Shown here: piece by piece, positions 1-11,546 of the stretch
Layout of the letters: every line of letters begins with the position of its first letter
How positions within the stretch are numbered: the stretch's first letter is position 1
NCBI GenBank assembly: GCA_035771165.1
Contig: JAWNZC010000091.1
Location: 456,501 to 520,500, forward strand
Direction of reading: 5' to 3'
Length of the DNA: 64,000 nt
Origin: Paragorgia papillata
Taxonomy: Eukaryota > Cnidaria > Anthozoa > Scleralcyonacea > Coralliidae
Notes under the pieces: model-generated
Database searches by the model: none
What the model was told of the DNA's origin: nothing
The model's input: only the letters and a program-made list of their open reading frames with translations
Made by a program: the position numbers and the translations under genes

Positions 1-2
1 GG

Positions 3-2054
3 TTCTCTGGTGAAATTCTACATACCATCCATCTAAAAGAGTCATTTCGAAAAAAGTTGAAACATTCCCCAAGTGAATATTTGCACAAAAAATATAAAGA
101 GCTCAGAAGTCAAGCTAAATATCTGATCTCCACAGCGCGAGAAAATTTTTTCAGCCTTTTATCGACGGATTTAAAATTCAATCCAAAACGCTTCTGGTCA
201 GTGTTTATTTAAGCTTTCGTCCAAAAAATCAAGTCTACCGGAATCTATTTCATTGGCAAACGCTAACAACGATGTAAGCAGAACTGTTGCGTCCAGTCCA
301 AAATCGATTGCTGACCTTTTTAACAAATATTTTTCTTCCATATTTCACACGGAAACCCTCGCGGCAACACATGAAACCCAGAAAACGCTTTCTAATCAAC
401 AAACCCTATCAGATATCAACCTGACAGAAGAAGAAATATTGTATTTCTTGAGAGCGTTAAACGTACACAAAGCCACTGGACCCGACGGCATATCAAATCG
501 AATCTTAAAAGAAACTGCTGAACAGATTGCCCCCTCGCTATGTTTGTTGTTCAACCTATCTTTGCAGTCTGGTACCTTTCCTGATGAATGGAAAACAAGT
601 AATATCGTTCCTGTATTTAAGAAAGGTAATAAGGATTACGTTGAGAACTACCGTCCAATTTCCCTACTCTCAAACATTTCAAAACTGCTGGAACGTTGTA
701 TATTGGCCAAGATAAGAGACCATTTGTTACAATACATCAATCCAAACCAACATGGATTCATTCCTGGGAAATCTTGCTCCACACAGCTGGTACAGGTTCT
801 GGAATGCATTGGCCATCAACTTGACTTGGGAAAACAGACGGACGTAATCTACCTGGATATGAGTAAAGCGTTTGATAGAGTTCGCCACAGCGTAATTCTT
901 GAAAAACTAGGAGATATAAATATCCATGGAAACCTCCATTCTTGGTTTTGTTCTTACTTATCGGGACGCAAACAGCGCGTTACTATTCCAGGAGCTCTTC
1001 GTCTACGCTTCCAGTAACATCAGGCGTCCCACAAGGATCTATTCTTGGTCCAATTCTCTTCCTGCTCTACGTTAACGACCTACACGACTCTGTGGCGTCT
1101 TCATCCATTGTTTGTTTTGCTGACGACACGAAACTGTTTAAGACCATAAACTCCTCTTCGGATGCGGATCTCCTCCAAGAAGACCTAAACAAACTGAACG
1201 ATTGGTCACTGTCTTCTGGATTAAACTTCAACAAGCAGAAAACAAAGTGCCAAACGATCACTCGTAGAAAGGTTCCAGTGTATCATCAATACACTCTCAG
1301 AGGGCAGACCATCGAAAAGCTTGAAGCAGAGCGTGATCTTGGTGTATGGGTGACCCATGACTTAACCTGGTGCAAACAGGTTGCTGCCCAAGTTACAACC
1401 GCGAACAGGTTTCTTGGCTGCGTCCGTCGCTCTTTGGGGGAGATCACTGACATTTCAGTTCGACGAACAATATACCTTGCTATTGTTCGACCACACCTCG
1501 GATACGCAACCCAGGTGTGGTCACCGCAATCTATTGACCTGATCAGACGTGTCTAAAGAGTGCAACGCCATGCTACTAAAGTTATCCTGAATCTACCATT
1601 TCGCACCACGACAACCTACAAACAACGACTACTGTCTCTACAATTGTTTCCAATTTCCTACTGGCATGAATATCTCGACTTAACCTTCTTCTTCAAAGCT
1701 GTGAACAACCTAATCGAAATCAACCCTGACATCCTACCTACTCCATATATGCCACTCAGAACAACAAGAAACAACTCAAACCCCAATATTCTTCACTTCC
1801 GTCCTCGCAAATGTAGAACAGTCACCTTTCAACGATCTTTCTTTACAAGAATGTGTAGAACATGGAACACTCTACCGTGCGAAATGCGTAGAAAGGGAAC
1901 CACTCTTAGACAGTTCAAGAGCCAGCTTCAGCTTTACTACCAGGTAGCAGTGGAGCAGCTGTACGACCCTGAAGACCCGAGGTCATGGAAAACCATCTGC
2001 TTGAGATGCAACACAGCGCACATTCTTATTAGTGCGATCTGCTGTTGTATGTAA
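3..2054 (+). pseudogene. LINE ORF2 reverse transcriptase, frameshifted
   Basis: This encodes the reverse transcriptase that would copy the element RNA at a nicked target. The linker before RT reads in frame 3 to a stop at 211. It then continues in frame 1 from about 211 to 1017 with the signatures KATGPDGI, the NYRPISLL box and DMSKAFDRV. Another shift occurs near 980-1000, and the segment to 1556 has GVPQGSILGP and the catalytic FADD box (1116-1127). A stop after 1556 separates the C-terminal thumb and tail region (1560-2054). No endonuclease domain is visible because the 5' part is missing. At least two frameshifts and one stop make it inactive. Clade assignment (CR1/jockey/L2) is by motif style only. 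Confidence 0.85.
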
Positions 2055-2495
2055 TAACTAATTAATTGTTAGTTATTGATTGTTGGTTGCTGATTGTTGG
2101 ATACCGATTGCTAATTGCCAATTAATGATAATTGTCGGATAAATTATTGGCAATTGGTGGTTGATAGTTTGTAGTTGGCGACTGGCGACTGACGATTAAT
2201 ACTTGATAATTAGTAAATAAGAACTAATAATTAATACTTGACAATAATTAATGGTTAATAATTAATACTTACAAAATAATAATTAACACAACCTAAATAA
2301 TTAATATGGCCTTTTCTTTTTCGTATTAATTTTCTTTTTGTTTGGGACCGCAGTAATTGGCGTTCGCTGTTGCGGCAACCCTGCCACATTATTATATATT
2401 GTACGATGTAACTAACTTTCACTATGAGTAATTAAGTACTTTTTTTTTTTTAATTTTAATTAATTCCTAGTCTTGTTGAACCTTGTGGCAAAACT

Positions 2496-2523
2496 TAATA
2501 AATAAATAAATAAATAAATAAAA
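2496..2523 (+). repeat. (AATA)n LINE 3' tail
   Basis: Six or seven AATA units end the LINE. The sequence that follows is immediately coding-like for another LINE. Confidence 0.8.
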
Positions 2524-2926
2524 TGGAATCGGCATATAGAGGAAACTATAAAAAACGCAAGTAGAAGATTTTATTACTTGAGGGAGTGCTATCGAGCAAA
2601 CTTGCCCGTCGAGGTTGGCACTACTTGTTATCTAACAAAGCTTAGACCACTGTTGGAATATGGTGTTCCAACATCGGGTGGTCTTCCGGACTATTTAGCT
2701 AATGAACTAGAAAGTATTCAGAGGAGAAGCTTGGATATTCTTGGTCTCCCACGCGACTTCCTGCCTTCGCTGGAAGAATGATGATCATCCTTGTAATATT
2801 TTTATCCCAAAGCCTATTGAAAATCACTACAAATTGAGGTCCAGCAATCTCCGAACATCCGTTTGGTCTGGTACAGATAGACATAAACTCTCTTTTATTC
2901 CCAGAGCCACTGCTCTGAACATTTAG
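2524..2926 (+). pseudogene. C-terminal RT fragment of a second LINE
   Basis: From the base after the AATA tail the frame reads W-N-R-H-I-E-E-T, then a thumb region with LRPLLEYGVP and ESIQRRSLDILG. A one-base shift near 2775 moves it to a frame reading YKLRSSN and HKLSFIPRATALN up to a stop at 2926. This matches the post-RT part of CR1/jockey-type ORF2 (leucine/tyrosine-rich palm-thumb and the final R-x-K-x-SF-x-P-R motif). No upstream RT core is present here, so the 5' part lies beyond the first LINE or is lost. Confidence 0.7.
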
Positions 2927-2945
2927 TCATGATATAGAGTTACAA

Positions 2946-2974
2946 TTTTAGCTTTAATTTTATTAAAGCTAAAA
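2946..2974. repeat. perfect 13-bp AT-rich palindrome
   Basis: Arms TTTTAGCTTTAAT and ATTAAAGCTAAAA flank a TTT loop just after the LINE fragment. A second, partial copy of ATTAAAGCTTTAAT follows at about 2988-3001. Confidence 0.6.
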
Positions 2975-3319
2975 TTTTTATATTTTTATTAAAGCTTTAA
3001 TTTTTATATTTGAAACGAAACTAAGACGGCCTTAACTTACCAGTCTTACCTTACAGCAGTAGGGAATAAATTACTCAGCGCGGCGCCAAAATTCAGACGC
3101 TTTCAATCGCGTCTATTAAAATGTTCCTCGCTTGAAATAAATCAATGACTATGTAATCTAGATGACAAATCATCGTAGATTGTTCACAGTATAACAGTAT
3201 TTCTTCATCGTTGCTGTTAAAAGCAGCTAAAACCCGTTCGAAAACGCTTATACAGAACTCGTATGACTGAAACCATGAATAAATAATTACTCGGTAACTC
3301 AGTTGACTCAGCAATCGAT

Positions 3320-3475
3320 GGTTGCCATGGTGCAGATCGGCCAAAAAGCCCAAAATCAACGCGACAGCCAATCAGGTTTAAGGCAAATCGGTTAAAAAAG
3401 TGGTTGCCATGGTGCAGATCGGTGAAATGGATCAAACACCAATCAGATCTCTCCGCAAACCGGTCAAAACTCTCA
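3320..3475. repeat. Two diverged ~82-bp tandem units
   Basis: GGTTGCCATGGTGCAGATCG occurs at 3320 and again at 3402. Both copies are followed about 35-50 bp later by CCAATCAG and an A/C-rich stretch. The two ORFs on the opposite strand that run through here owe their similarity to this duplication. Confidence 0.55.
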
Positions 3476-3697
3476 AAGCGAACGCTGACCACCGGTCATC
3501 CCTGCCCGGTGTTTGCTAACTCGCAAATTACGATAAAAGCGAATTTGAAACGTAATCAGTCTGCCAAGCTTTGGAGTCACGGCATAACATTTTCTAGAAG
3601 ACTGTTGACATTAAAATATTGTGTGATTGCGCAATTATTCTGGTGATTTTTTACGTCAGTTGCCTGACCGGTCTGATGTATGCTAAATCCGCCCCTG

Positions 3698-4448
3698 GCT
3701 GTAAGACTCGATGGATGTATCGGATTTATGACCGGTTACATACTTTATTAAACGGGTTTCTACATGAGCATTGGCCAAAACCGTGATGGAAGTTGCTCTT
3801 ATAGAGTGATTTGTCAAAGGAGGCTCAATACCAGCTCTTTTGGTCATCACACGAAGCAAATTGCCCAGCGTTGCTTCGCCGACTGGCATATTTGAATACC
3901 AAACCACGTTGTTGACATCAAACTTATTAGATTTTGAATCTTTTGGACGCTGAAAGAGACTTTCACAGGCAGGATTTAGATGCTTCAAGTAATTTTTGAT
4001 CGTTTCGACAGGGCAGATGCTCGAGTCTCGTATACCGAAGATTTTGCCATCGGACTCGTCTTCGGTGTCGCCGAGGCCGCCTTGGTGATTTTTTGTTGCC
4101 AAAACAGAACCAGCAACTTCACGGTTGAGCTCAAGTTACCGTCAGGTGTTGACCTAAGAATGAGCATGTTTGGTTTCAGCTGCCTTTGATTTTCTCTTCC
4201 TCTCTTGCCGAAGTAGAAACTCGAGTAAAACCAAACTGTGCGGAAGAGTTGTGCGGGGTCTACGCTGTTGGCTGGTCCCAATTCGCCGGTATGGAAAAGC
4301 AACTGGATTTGTTCTTTTGAAATGGATTTTTTGTGGACTACTCCAGCTATCTTGCCAGACTTTCTCAAGTCTTTGACGAAAGCATCAAGAACAGCGTTGG
4401 CTTCAGCAAAGGTAGGGTCACCAATTATGCTAAAACCTTTGTTTGACG
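3698..4448 (-). pseudogene. Crypton-like tyrosine recombinase, C-terminal part of exon 2
   Basis: This encodes the catalytic part of a tyrosine recombinase of the Crypton / DUF3504 (ZMYM2-, QRICH1-like) type, which cuts and rejoins DNA through a tyrosine. Visible are FYFGKRGREN (first catalytic Arg), HSIRAT (His-x-x-Arg), TGHKS (second His) and SIESY (nucleophile Tyr) in the expected order. A one-base shift near 4131-4140 splits it: the N-terminal portion reads through 4448-4140 and the rest through about 4130-3698. It is truncated at 3697 by a hAT-type end. The coding begins exactly at the 8-bp duplication GTTTGACG, whose partner is at 11221, where the upstream part of the same exon resumes in frame. 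Confidence 0.75.
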
Positions 4449-5293
4449 CAGTGGCGTAATGGGGGGAGGGTGTCAGGGTGTCAAGTGACGGGGGCCCCCC
4501 GAGCTTTAGGGGCCCCCGGCAAAAATAACCATAAAAAAATTTGATAGTACATTTCTGGGGAATTGAATTACGAAAAACAGATAGGCAGCTACCTCTAGCT
4601 GAGTTGCTTATAAATGTTATTATGTTATAATTTTGCGAAAAACAATGCTGCGTAGCCTGCAAGTCAAACAAAAACGTGCAAAGCCTAAGGTTTTAAACTT
4701 TACACGCCGATAAAATAAAGTATTTGGTATTTCGTGCTAATACGGCTGAATTAAAGGTTTGTAGTCTTTTCTTGCAGCGATGGCGTCGACAAAACATCAA
4801 AAAAGGTAAATTATTTATCATATTGAGATCTAATCCTTTGTAATCCGTCATGCATATAATTTTTGCATAAGCCAAAATTAGCATATAAACCTTCCTTGTA
4901 TAAGCAATAATAATTTATTAGCATGAATAAATCAATTCTTGATATAATCATATAAATATAATGATATTTCCGAAATGTTCAGTGTCACGTCAGTCACGAT
5001 TATATTGACAAAATGACAAAGAATCGACTGCTTTTTCAATTTAATATTTCACGTAATACAGAAATAATAAGAATATTATTATAATTTATTAAAATATAAT
5101 TACTATACTATTCAAACCTTTTTGTATTTATAGCACTGTAGCTATAGTTAAGAGAGGAGAAAAATCAGAAAATATTATTTTTAAATATTATATATAGATG
5201 TATATATTATACATGTTACTCCGCATACAAGCGTGGGCGCCTTTAAAATGTCAAAATTTGTGAGTTAGACAGACGTGAACATAATACCTTTAA

Positions 5294-6700
5294 AGTGCCT
5301 ATCTCAGGGTTGGGGATTTTACATATTTAGGATATTTTGATCATTTTAAGAAGATTTGTAATATATCTTCTTTTCCTAAAATTTCATCTTCATGGACTTT
5401 TTTGCTGTTAAAGTTGGCGATTTTGACGATGGCCGTGAAATTTTTTTACTGGGTTCTAGTCGCCGGAAGTGACGTAGAAGCAGGGAGACCTTCTCAGACA
5501 GTAACAGTGTTTACATCGGGAGTTTACGGGTCACCTTGGATTTTCTTGGCTTTATTCAGGTTATTTTGTCGGAAATTCTTTTAAAAACTATGCCAAACAA
5601 GTGCGTAGTGTTTTTACTCTCGAATGAACCCAATTGATATGCTAGAATAGCGCTGTATGCCATTCTTTTTTTTGCGACAATAACGATGTACAATCCCGAC
5701 TCACGGGAGGCGAATAAAAGAAGGATAGCTTCGGGTGAAAGGAACGCCGAATTGTCAAGGATAAAGGTGTGAAATGAACGCCGACATCTACTTCTGTGAC
5801 CTGTTCGTTGTTCGAAGTAGTTTCAACGGGAATATTTGGTACTAAGACGATTCACAGCAGTTTATCACGAGGAAAACCCGTCGGTGTGGCGATTACAAAA
5901 CGACAACAATAGAGCGCGGAAAAGTGACAAGAACTTGTGCATGTCATCAGTCTCATATTTCTTTTTATCGAAGTATTGTTTGCGTTCGATCTTTGATCAA
6001 GAATATATCGAAATATACTTGACTTGGTAATGTCGGCTAAAATGACTAGACTAGGATGTAAACATTCCGGGATACGTAATCGAGATCGAAGACGAAGTAA
6101 AACTGTCTTCCAGTGCAGTGCGGCCATACCTGAAGACGAATCATCTGAATGCATTGTCAAGCCGTATGAAGACGAGTCGGTTGCCGATGAAATTTGGATC
6201 GTAAATCATAATGAGCAAATGCGACCTGAAAAAGGTCTTTAGTACGACGGCTACAAATTCGCTTTTGAGGGGCACGATAAGGTAAATGATTGGTAAGTTT
6301 AATTGAAAGTTGCTTTTATCAGTGAATTTATGTTTACGTTTTATCTGCAATGTTGTTTTCACGCATTTGCTAAAACAAAATTGTATGCTGTCAAAGCCAA
6401 ATGATTCGCATGTTTAATTCTATTCGATATTACTCTGACACTGAACTGCTTAATGCGAATGCGAAGGAATGTCAGTAAATCAAAGCCTTGCATTGAAATG
6501 GTTTATAATAACAGTGATCAAGTTCTTTACACTTGTTTGCCTGGAAATGTGGTCACTGCGTCTAGCGGGACACTTACATCGAAAAATTGACAAGATAAAG
6601 TATCAAATAAAAGATCAGTGCAGAAAACAGGTAGGAACTGTCTGTTGATTATAGATTAATGGAATACTTGCATCCACTTTTGAAATTTGAACTTGCAGGC
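5294..6700 (+). repeat. Left arm of foldback element
   Basis: This pairs in inverted orientation with 6850-8107. Match anchors include the terminus, the 5402-5584 ORF, the block around 6050-6240, the block near 6365-6415 and GTCACTGCGTCTAGCG near 6553. About 100 bp near 6415-6545 is present only in this arm. Confidence 0.7.
5590..6000 (+). pseudogene. Possible THAP-domain remnant inside foldback arm
   Basis: From an ATG at 5590 the sequence reads MPNKCVVF, a typical THAP zinc-finger start. After frame changes a stretch around 5778-5815 reads W-T-P-T-S-T-S-V-T-C-S in pieces, resembling the W-x-P-x-x-x-S-x-x-C-S of THAP domains. The inverted copy is equally broken. THAP domains occur in Kolobok and P-type transposases. 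The call rests on short motifs and is weak. Confidence 0.3.
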
Positions 6701-6849
6701 GACAGTATACATACAGAGTCAATTTCTTCAAGTTAGAAGATGAAATCGCACAATTGTTGTTGTTTATCGAATTGGACGAGCACTGAATTGTGGCAATTTT
6801 GAAGAACGAAGCAATTATATTAGCCTAGGTGAATTGTGCGCAGCTGGCT

Positions 6850-8107
6850 TATTCGCAAGTGGAAATCGGAAAGCGAACGGGTATTCTATTAATCAATATT
6901 GACAGTATCTACCTGCTTTCTACATCTTCTATTTTATACTTTGCCTCGTCAATTCTTCGATATTTGCAGCTCGCTAGACGCAGTGACCAGATATATAACA
7001 AATATAAACATGCGAATCATTTGGCTTTGACAGCATACAATCTTGTTTTAGCAAATATGGCCAATTGCAAATATGGCATGCCAGTATACAACATTCGATA
7101 AAACGTAAACATAAATTCACTGATAAAGCAAACTTTCATAACTTACAAATCGTTCACCTTATTGTGCCCCGCAAAGCGAATTTATAGCCATCGTAGAAGA
7201 TATTTTTCAAGTCGCATTTGATCCTAAGCTCGTCTTCATACGGCTTGACAATGCATTCTGATGATTCGTCTTCAGGTATAAATGGCCTAGACAGTTTTAC
7301 TTCGTCTTCGATCTCGATTACGTATCCCGGAATGTTTACCTTCTAGTCTAGTCATTTTGGCTATCAGCATTAGAACCAGAGGTAGACGACATTACCAAGT
7401 CAAGTATATTTCGATATATTCTTGATCGAAGATCGAATTCGATAAAAAGAAATATGAGACTGATGACATGCACAAGTTCTTGTCACTTTCCGGAAAAACA
7501 CGCTCCATTGTTGTCGTCTAGTAATCGCCACACCGACGGGTTTTCCTCGTGATAAACTGCTGTGAATCGTCTTAGTACCAAACTACTTCGAACAACGAAC
7601 AGGTCATAGAAGTAGATGTCGGCGTTCATTTCACACCTTTATCCTTGACAAATCGGCGTTTCCCGAAGCTATCCTTTTATTCGCCTCCAGTGAGTCGGGA
7701 ATCGGGATTGTACATCGTTATTGTCGCAAAAAAAGAAATGGCATACAGCGCTATTCTAGCATATCAATTGGGTTAATTCGAGAGTAAAAACATTACGCAC
7801 CTGATTGGCATAATTTTTAAAAGAATTTCCGACAAAATAACCTGAATAAAGCCAAGAAAATCCAAGGTGAACCGTAAACTCCCGATGTAAACACTGTTAC
7901 TGTCTGAGAAGGTCTCCCTGCTTCTACGTCACTTCCGGCGACTAGAACCCAGTAAAAAAAATTCACGGCCATCGTCAAAATCGCCAACTTTAACAGCAAA
8001 AAAGTCCATGAAGATGAAATTTTAGGAAAAGAAGATATATTACAAATCTTCTTAAAATGTTCAAAATATCCTAAATATGTAAAATCCCCAACCCTGAGAT
8101 AGGCACT
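6850..8107 (-). repeat. Right arm of foldback element
   Basis: This is the inverted partner of 5294-6700. Identity is high at the outer end (the ORF 7817-7999 differs at one residue from its left counterpart) and drops towards the centre. Confidence 0.7.
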
Positions 8108-8382
8108 TTAAATGTAATGTTAGCTTGCAGCCAATCAGCCACTTGTATTATTTAAAATTCGTGATTACAAAATACAGCCTGCGAACAGGCAGGCTGTGTC
8201 GCAGGCGCGTAGAAAATTAATATGGCGGCAATTAAACGACGAGGAGTTAAAATAAAATATTTTGCTCGGAATTTTGGACCAAATTTAGAGAATTATAGAT
8301 GCAGAAATACCAGGTTTGTTACTTTGTTTGCAGTTTTTTAAAACTTTATATTAAATAATAAATTGTTTTAGAGAAATCAAAA

Positions 8383-10851
8383 ATGAAACGAAAGTATAAA
8401 TCAGGATCTGCAAAAAGGACGGAAAAGAGAAGAAATATTCAAATAGCTAAACAAAATACAGCTCCTGTAGCCTCATTCTTTGAAAAAGCTGAAAATGTTG
8501 AGAGTGATGCTGAAGATAATCCATCTACGTCTTCCTTGGCTGATGAAGCTCAATTAAGTACATCAAATCAAGATGTAGACAGTGGGAGCATCGAGAAAAA
8601 CGCTGAAACTTCTAATGATCAATTGGGACTTTTCAATCTGGCCAATGAATTCCCTACTGACAGAGGGCACTTCCCATCTTCAATTGAAGAAGGGAATTTA
8701 AAGAGACTTATTCTTAATCATGGCCCATGTAGACCTGATGGACCATTTACAGTGGAAGACGAACAAGGTAACATGACCACAACCTTCAGTTCGTCATATT
8801 ATCAACTCCACACCAAGAACAAAACTTGCCCGAGATCATGGCTTTGTTATTCACCAATATTAGAAAAACCATACTGTGAAAATTGTTGGCTTTTTGCTGA
8901 TCGAAATCATGAACGTTTTGGAATGCAAAGTGCATGGGTAGATGGAGTTCAGAGCTCAAAAAAACGATTACCAGCTAAGATTAAGAAACATGAAAACTTA
9001 TTGCTTCATATTGAAGCATCTGCTGTGTATCTTAGATGGAAAGAGGGGAAGACAATAGGTGATGAATCGGAAAAGCAGAACCGACGTGAAACTAATTTAT
9101 GGGTGAACATTTTGAGAAGGGTTTTTTGGGTGTAATTCTTTGTCTGGCTTCGTTAAGTCTTGCTATGCGAGGGCATGATGAAAAAGTAGGTGAAGGAGTT
9201 GCACAAGGAGGAAATTTTCTGGGTGTAGTGACAATGTTAAGTGAATTTGACACTATTACAAATGATGCTATCTCCTTACCTAAGTATGCAACTCGATACA
9301 TGAGCCCCAAAATCCAGAATGAACTGATTCTAACAACATCCCAGCTGCTGCGAAAGTCTTTGGTCACTGAGATAAATGAATGTCCATTTTGGTCAATTGT
9401 ACTGGATACCACAAGCGACATAAACAGAGTAGATCAGCTCAGTGTCACTACTCGATGGGTTCAAGTATTGAACGAGAATGTTACCATTAAGGAAACTTTC
9501 CTAGGTTTTATATCTGTAACTGACGGAACGGCGGCCGGCCTCGTAGAAACAACATGCAAATATGTCGAAGATATGGGAATTGAAATGGAAAAGCTCCGTG
9601 GTCAAGCTTACGACGGGGCGAGTGTCATGAGTGGTGTTCACAATGCTGTACAAAAGCTGATAAAAGATCGTTCATCAAAGCCTGTGCCATTCATTCATTG
9701 TGCAGCACACAATCTAAACCTTGTCATAAATGATGCCGTAAATTCCGTCGTTGACAACGATAACTTTTTCGGAGTTATTCAATCCATTTACGTATTTTTC
9801 TCATCGTCCATCAATCGGTCAAGAGATTTACAGTTGCTCGCTGTTAATTCGTCCTTGTCTTTAAAAAAGCTCTGCGTTACTAGGTGGTCGTCTAGGGTAG
9901 ATTCGGTCCGTGGAGTACGGGACAGATTTGTTGACATTTTTAAGCGACTGACAGTCATTTCGTTGACCAGCAAGGAAAAAAAAGAACGTGATGAAGCAGT
10001 TGGCATCAAAAAGAACATTGAAAAAATTGACTTTATCATAAATCTAGTTTTCTGGGAGAGAATTTTGAAGTGTACCAACTCCGCATCAAAAGAACTGCAA
10101 TCGAAAAGTGTCGACCTCAGTGCCGCTTCGAGACTTTTATCCATTAGTTTGTCAGAACTAAGGTATTTACGAGATTCGTGGGAGTCCGTTCGAATGACCG
10201 CAAATGCCCTTGCTGCGTCATGGGGCATTCCCATTGAGTTTGAGAAACGACGTAAGCGTGGGGTAAAACGGTTCTTCGACGAATTGGCTTCCGATTCTAG
10301 GATCGAGGATTCAGAAAGAGCTTTTAAAGTAAACATCTTTTACAGAACAATTGATATTGCAGTAACACAGATAGAAGTGCGTTTTAAAGGAATGCAAATG
10401 GTCGCAGAGAAATTTGATTTTGTGTTCCCAAGAAACATCGTCAAACTGGAGGTCGCCGAAATTAAAGAAGCCACCTCGAACATAGTACGTGCATATGGCG
10501 AAGACTTTGATGGTGATGACCTAGAAAGAGAGGTCCGTTCGTTTCAAGTTGAATTTCTTGACGAACTAAAAGCGGAAGACGTTACCTCGGTGTCAAGCAT
10601 TCTTGAAATCATTTACAAAGCCAGAATTGCTTCTTCCTTTCCACAGTTATGCAAATTGCTATTGTTATTCCTAACCATTCCTGTAACAGTAGCATCTGCA
10701 AAAAGGTCCTTTTCAAAGCTGAAGATTATTAAATCTTACCTGAGGAGTTCTATGGCTCAAGAGCGCCTAGATGCCTAGATGGGCTAACTTTGATTTCAAT
10801 AGAGAACAAAGAAATAACTCAAACATTAAAAGATAAAGTCATTAATCAATT
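8383..10851 (+). pseudogene. hAT-1 transposase (ZMYM1-like)
   Basis: This is a hAT transposase that would excise and reinsert the element. The start MKRKYKSGSAKR at 8383 follows a probable intron (TTGTTTTAG acceptor near 8370). An N-terminal TTF/zinc-finger region (CPRSWLCYSPI, CENCWLF) is followed by the RNase H-like core: VLDTTSD (first Asp), YDGASVMSG and HCAAHNLNL, then the C-terminal dimerisation region PVTVASAKRSFSKLK. A one-base loss in a T run near 9120-9127 shifts the frame. At 10768-10783 a CCTAGATG 8-mer is present twice, which creates a stop; with one copy the frame would continue LDGLTLISIEN to about 10851. Otherwise the ORF is long, so decay is recent. Confidence 0.85.
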
Positions 10852-11220
10852 TCGCTTTTGTTAATGCTAGAAGGAAGGGCCGATTTTCTCGATAAAGTTC
10901 ATAACTTTGTATAGGGTTTTTCGCATATTGTCAATTTTCTATTTAATTGTTGTGTTTACGCGTAGGACGCGCGAGTCCGAACTTTGTACTGATAGGGTTT
11001 TTAGTATATTGTCAATAAAATATAAATGTTATTTGTGTTGAGGATTCTTCGGAGGCATAATCTCAACAATGTAATATAGCTTATTCTGTAACCAAAATAT
11101 GTAAGTGAAGATTGCGATTGTGTAGACATAAATTCAGCCTATTTTTTTAGTGGACCAAAGGGGGGGGGGGCACAAGTGGCCGATTGACGGGGGGCCTCCA
11201 GGGGTTGCGTTACGCCACTG

Positions 11221-11402
11221 GTTTGACGTTTTTTTGAGAAACCTATCAATGGCAGCTTTAATGGACTTCATTGTTGTTTTTTGGTAGTACGAGCCATCTT
11301 TCTGCCTAGCAGAAGTGTAAAATTGCTTTAAGCAAGAATTTAGCTCTGGTTTGGACATTTCTGTTATGTATTTGTCAAATTTCTTTGTAAATGTAAACCA
11401 TT
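11221..11402 (-). pseudogene. Crypton-like tyrosine recombinase, N-terminal part of exon 2
   Basis: On the minus strand the exon starts after a TTCTAG acceptor at 11403-11404 and reads EWFTFTKKFDKYI, then SKPELNSCLKQFY, ARQKDGSYY and AAIDRFLKKTSN. That is the core-binding (SAM-like) N-terminal domain typical of DUF3504/Crypton recombinases. It stops at the 8-bp duplication 11221-11228. Skipping 4449-11220 plus one duplication copy continues the frame from DRFLKKTSN into KGFSIIGDP without a break, so the interruption is a clean transposon insertion. Confidence 0.75.
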
Positions 11403-11546
11403 CTAGAAATAGAACCGAAGCAGAAACGCTAAAATTTAGTTTTTTAAAGGCCAAAAATATTTCTAGCAGCGCCACTTTACGTCGCCGTTTTATTAAAAAT
11501 ATGAAATTTTGCACAGCTTTTTGTAAAACCTGGTTGTTTTAACTAC

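Larger units (their letters stand above)
1..2523 (+). mobile_element. CR1/jockey-group non-LTR retrotransposon, 5' part outside window
   Basis: The element runs in from the left edge. It carries an RT ORF in three frames, an AT-rich 3' UTR (2055-2495) built of imperfect AATTAATACTT-like motifs, and a short AATA-repeat tail. Tails of short tandem repeats rather than poly(A) are usual for CR1/L2-type LINEs. The tail abuts a fragment of another LINE, so this copy probably inserted into older LINE DNA. The left target duplication lies outside the window and cannot be checked. Confidence 0.85.
2927..3697. mobile_element. Non-coding stretch ending in a hAT-type terminus
   Basis: No supported gene is seen. 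The right edge reads AAATCCGCCCCTG (ending at 3697), the inverse of the common hAT terminus CAGGGGCGGATTT. It cuts the Crypton-like gene right after its Ser-Ile-Glu-Ser-Tyr-Ser codons, so a hAT-type element probably inserted there. The matching left terminus and a second copy of the adjacent 8-mer GCTGTAAG were not found, so the element's left end is unknown. Confidence 0.4.
5294..8107. mobile_element. TTAA-flanked foldback element (Kolobok-like), nested in hAT-1
   Basis: The ends AGTGCCTATCTCAGGG are inverted repeats of each other and are flanked by TTAA at 5290-5293 and 8108-8111. The arms match over roughly 5294-6700 and 6850-8107, leaving only about 150 bp unpaired in the centre; the left arm is longer because of indels. 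TTAA duplications occur with piggyBac and Kolobok; purine-purine termini and a THAP-like remnant in the arms favour Kolobok. No transposase is intact, so it is non-autonomous. The identical 60-codon ORFs at 5402-5584 (+) and 7817-7999 (-) exist because of this symmetry. Confidence 0.75.
4449..11220 (+). mobile_element. hAT DNA transposon with 8-bp target duplication (hAT-1)
   Basis: The left end CAGTGGCGTAAT begins at 4449 and the right end reads GTTACGCCACTG to 11220, giving 11-bp inverted termini CAGTGGCGTAA. It is flanked by perfect 8-bp duplications GTTTGACG at 4441-4448 and 11221-11228, as expected for hAT insertion. It carries one transposase gene (8383-10851) and a nested foldback element (5294-8107). 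Without the latter it would be about 3.95 kb, a normal autonomous hAT length. G-rich blocks occur just inside both ends (4461-4520 and 11161-11213). 4500-5289 shows no supported gene. Confidence 0.92.

Noticed and set aside
3093..3646. Overlapping ORFs with partly repeated peptide HHGNH
   Set aside because: They come from the 82-bp duplicated unit on both strands; no motif.
3690..3705. Target duplication GCTGTAAG for the hAT-type end at 3697
   Set aside because: The only similar upstream word (near 3052) is in the opposite orientation, so it cannot be the partner.
5402..5584. 60-codon ORF conserved at 7817-7999
   Set aside because: Conservation is explained by the foldback symmetry; no domain is recognised and the context is a non-autonomous element.
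9788..10336. 182-codon minus-strand ORF
   Set aside because: It is a shadow of the hAT-1 transposase on the opposite strand.
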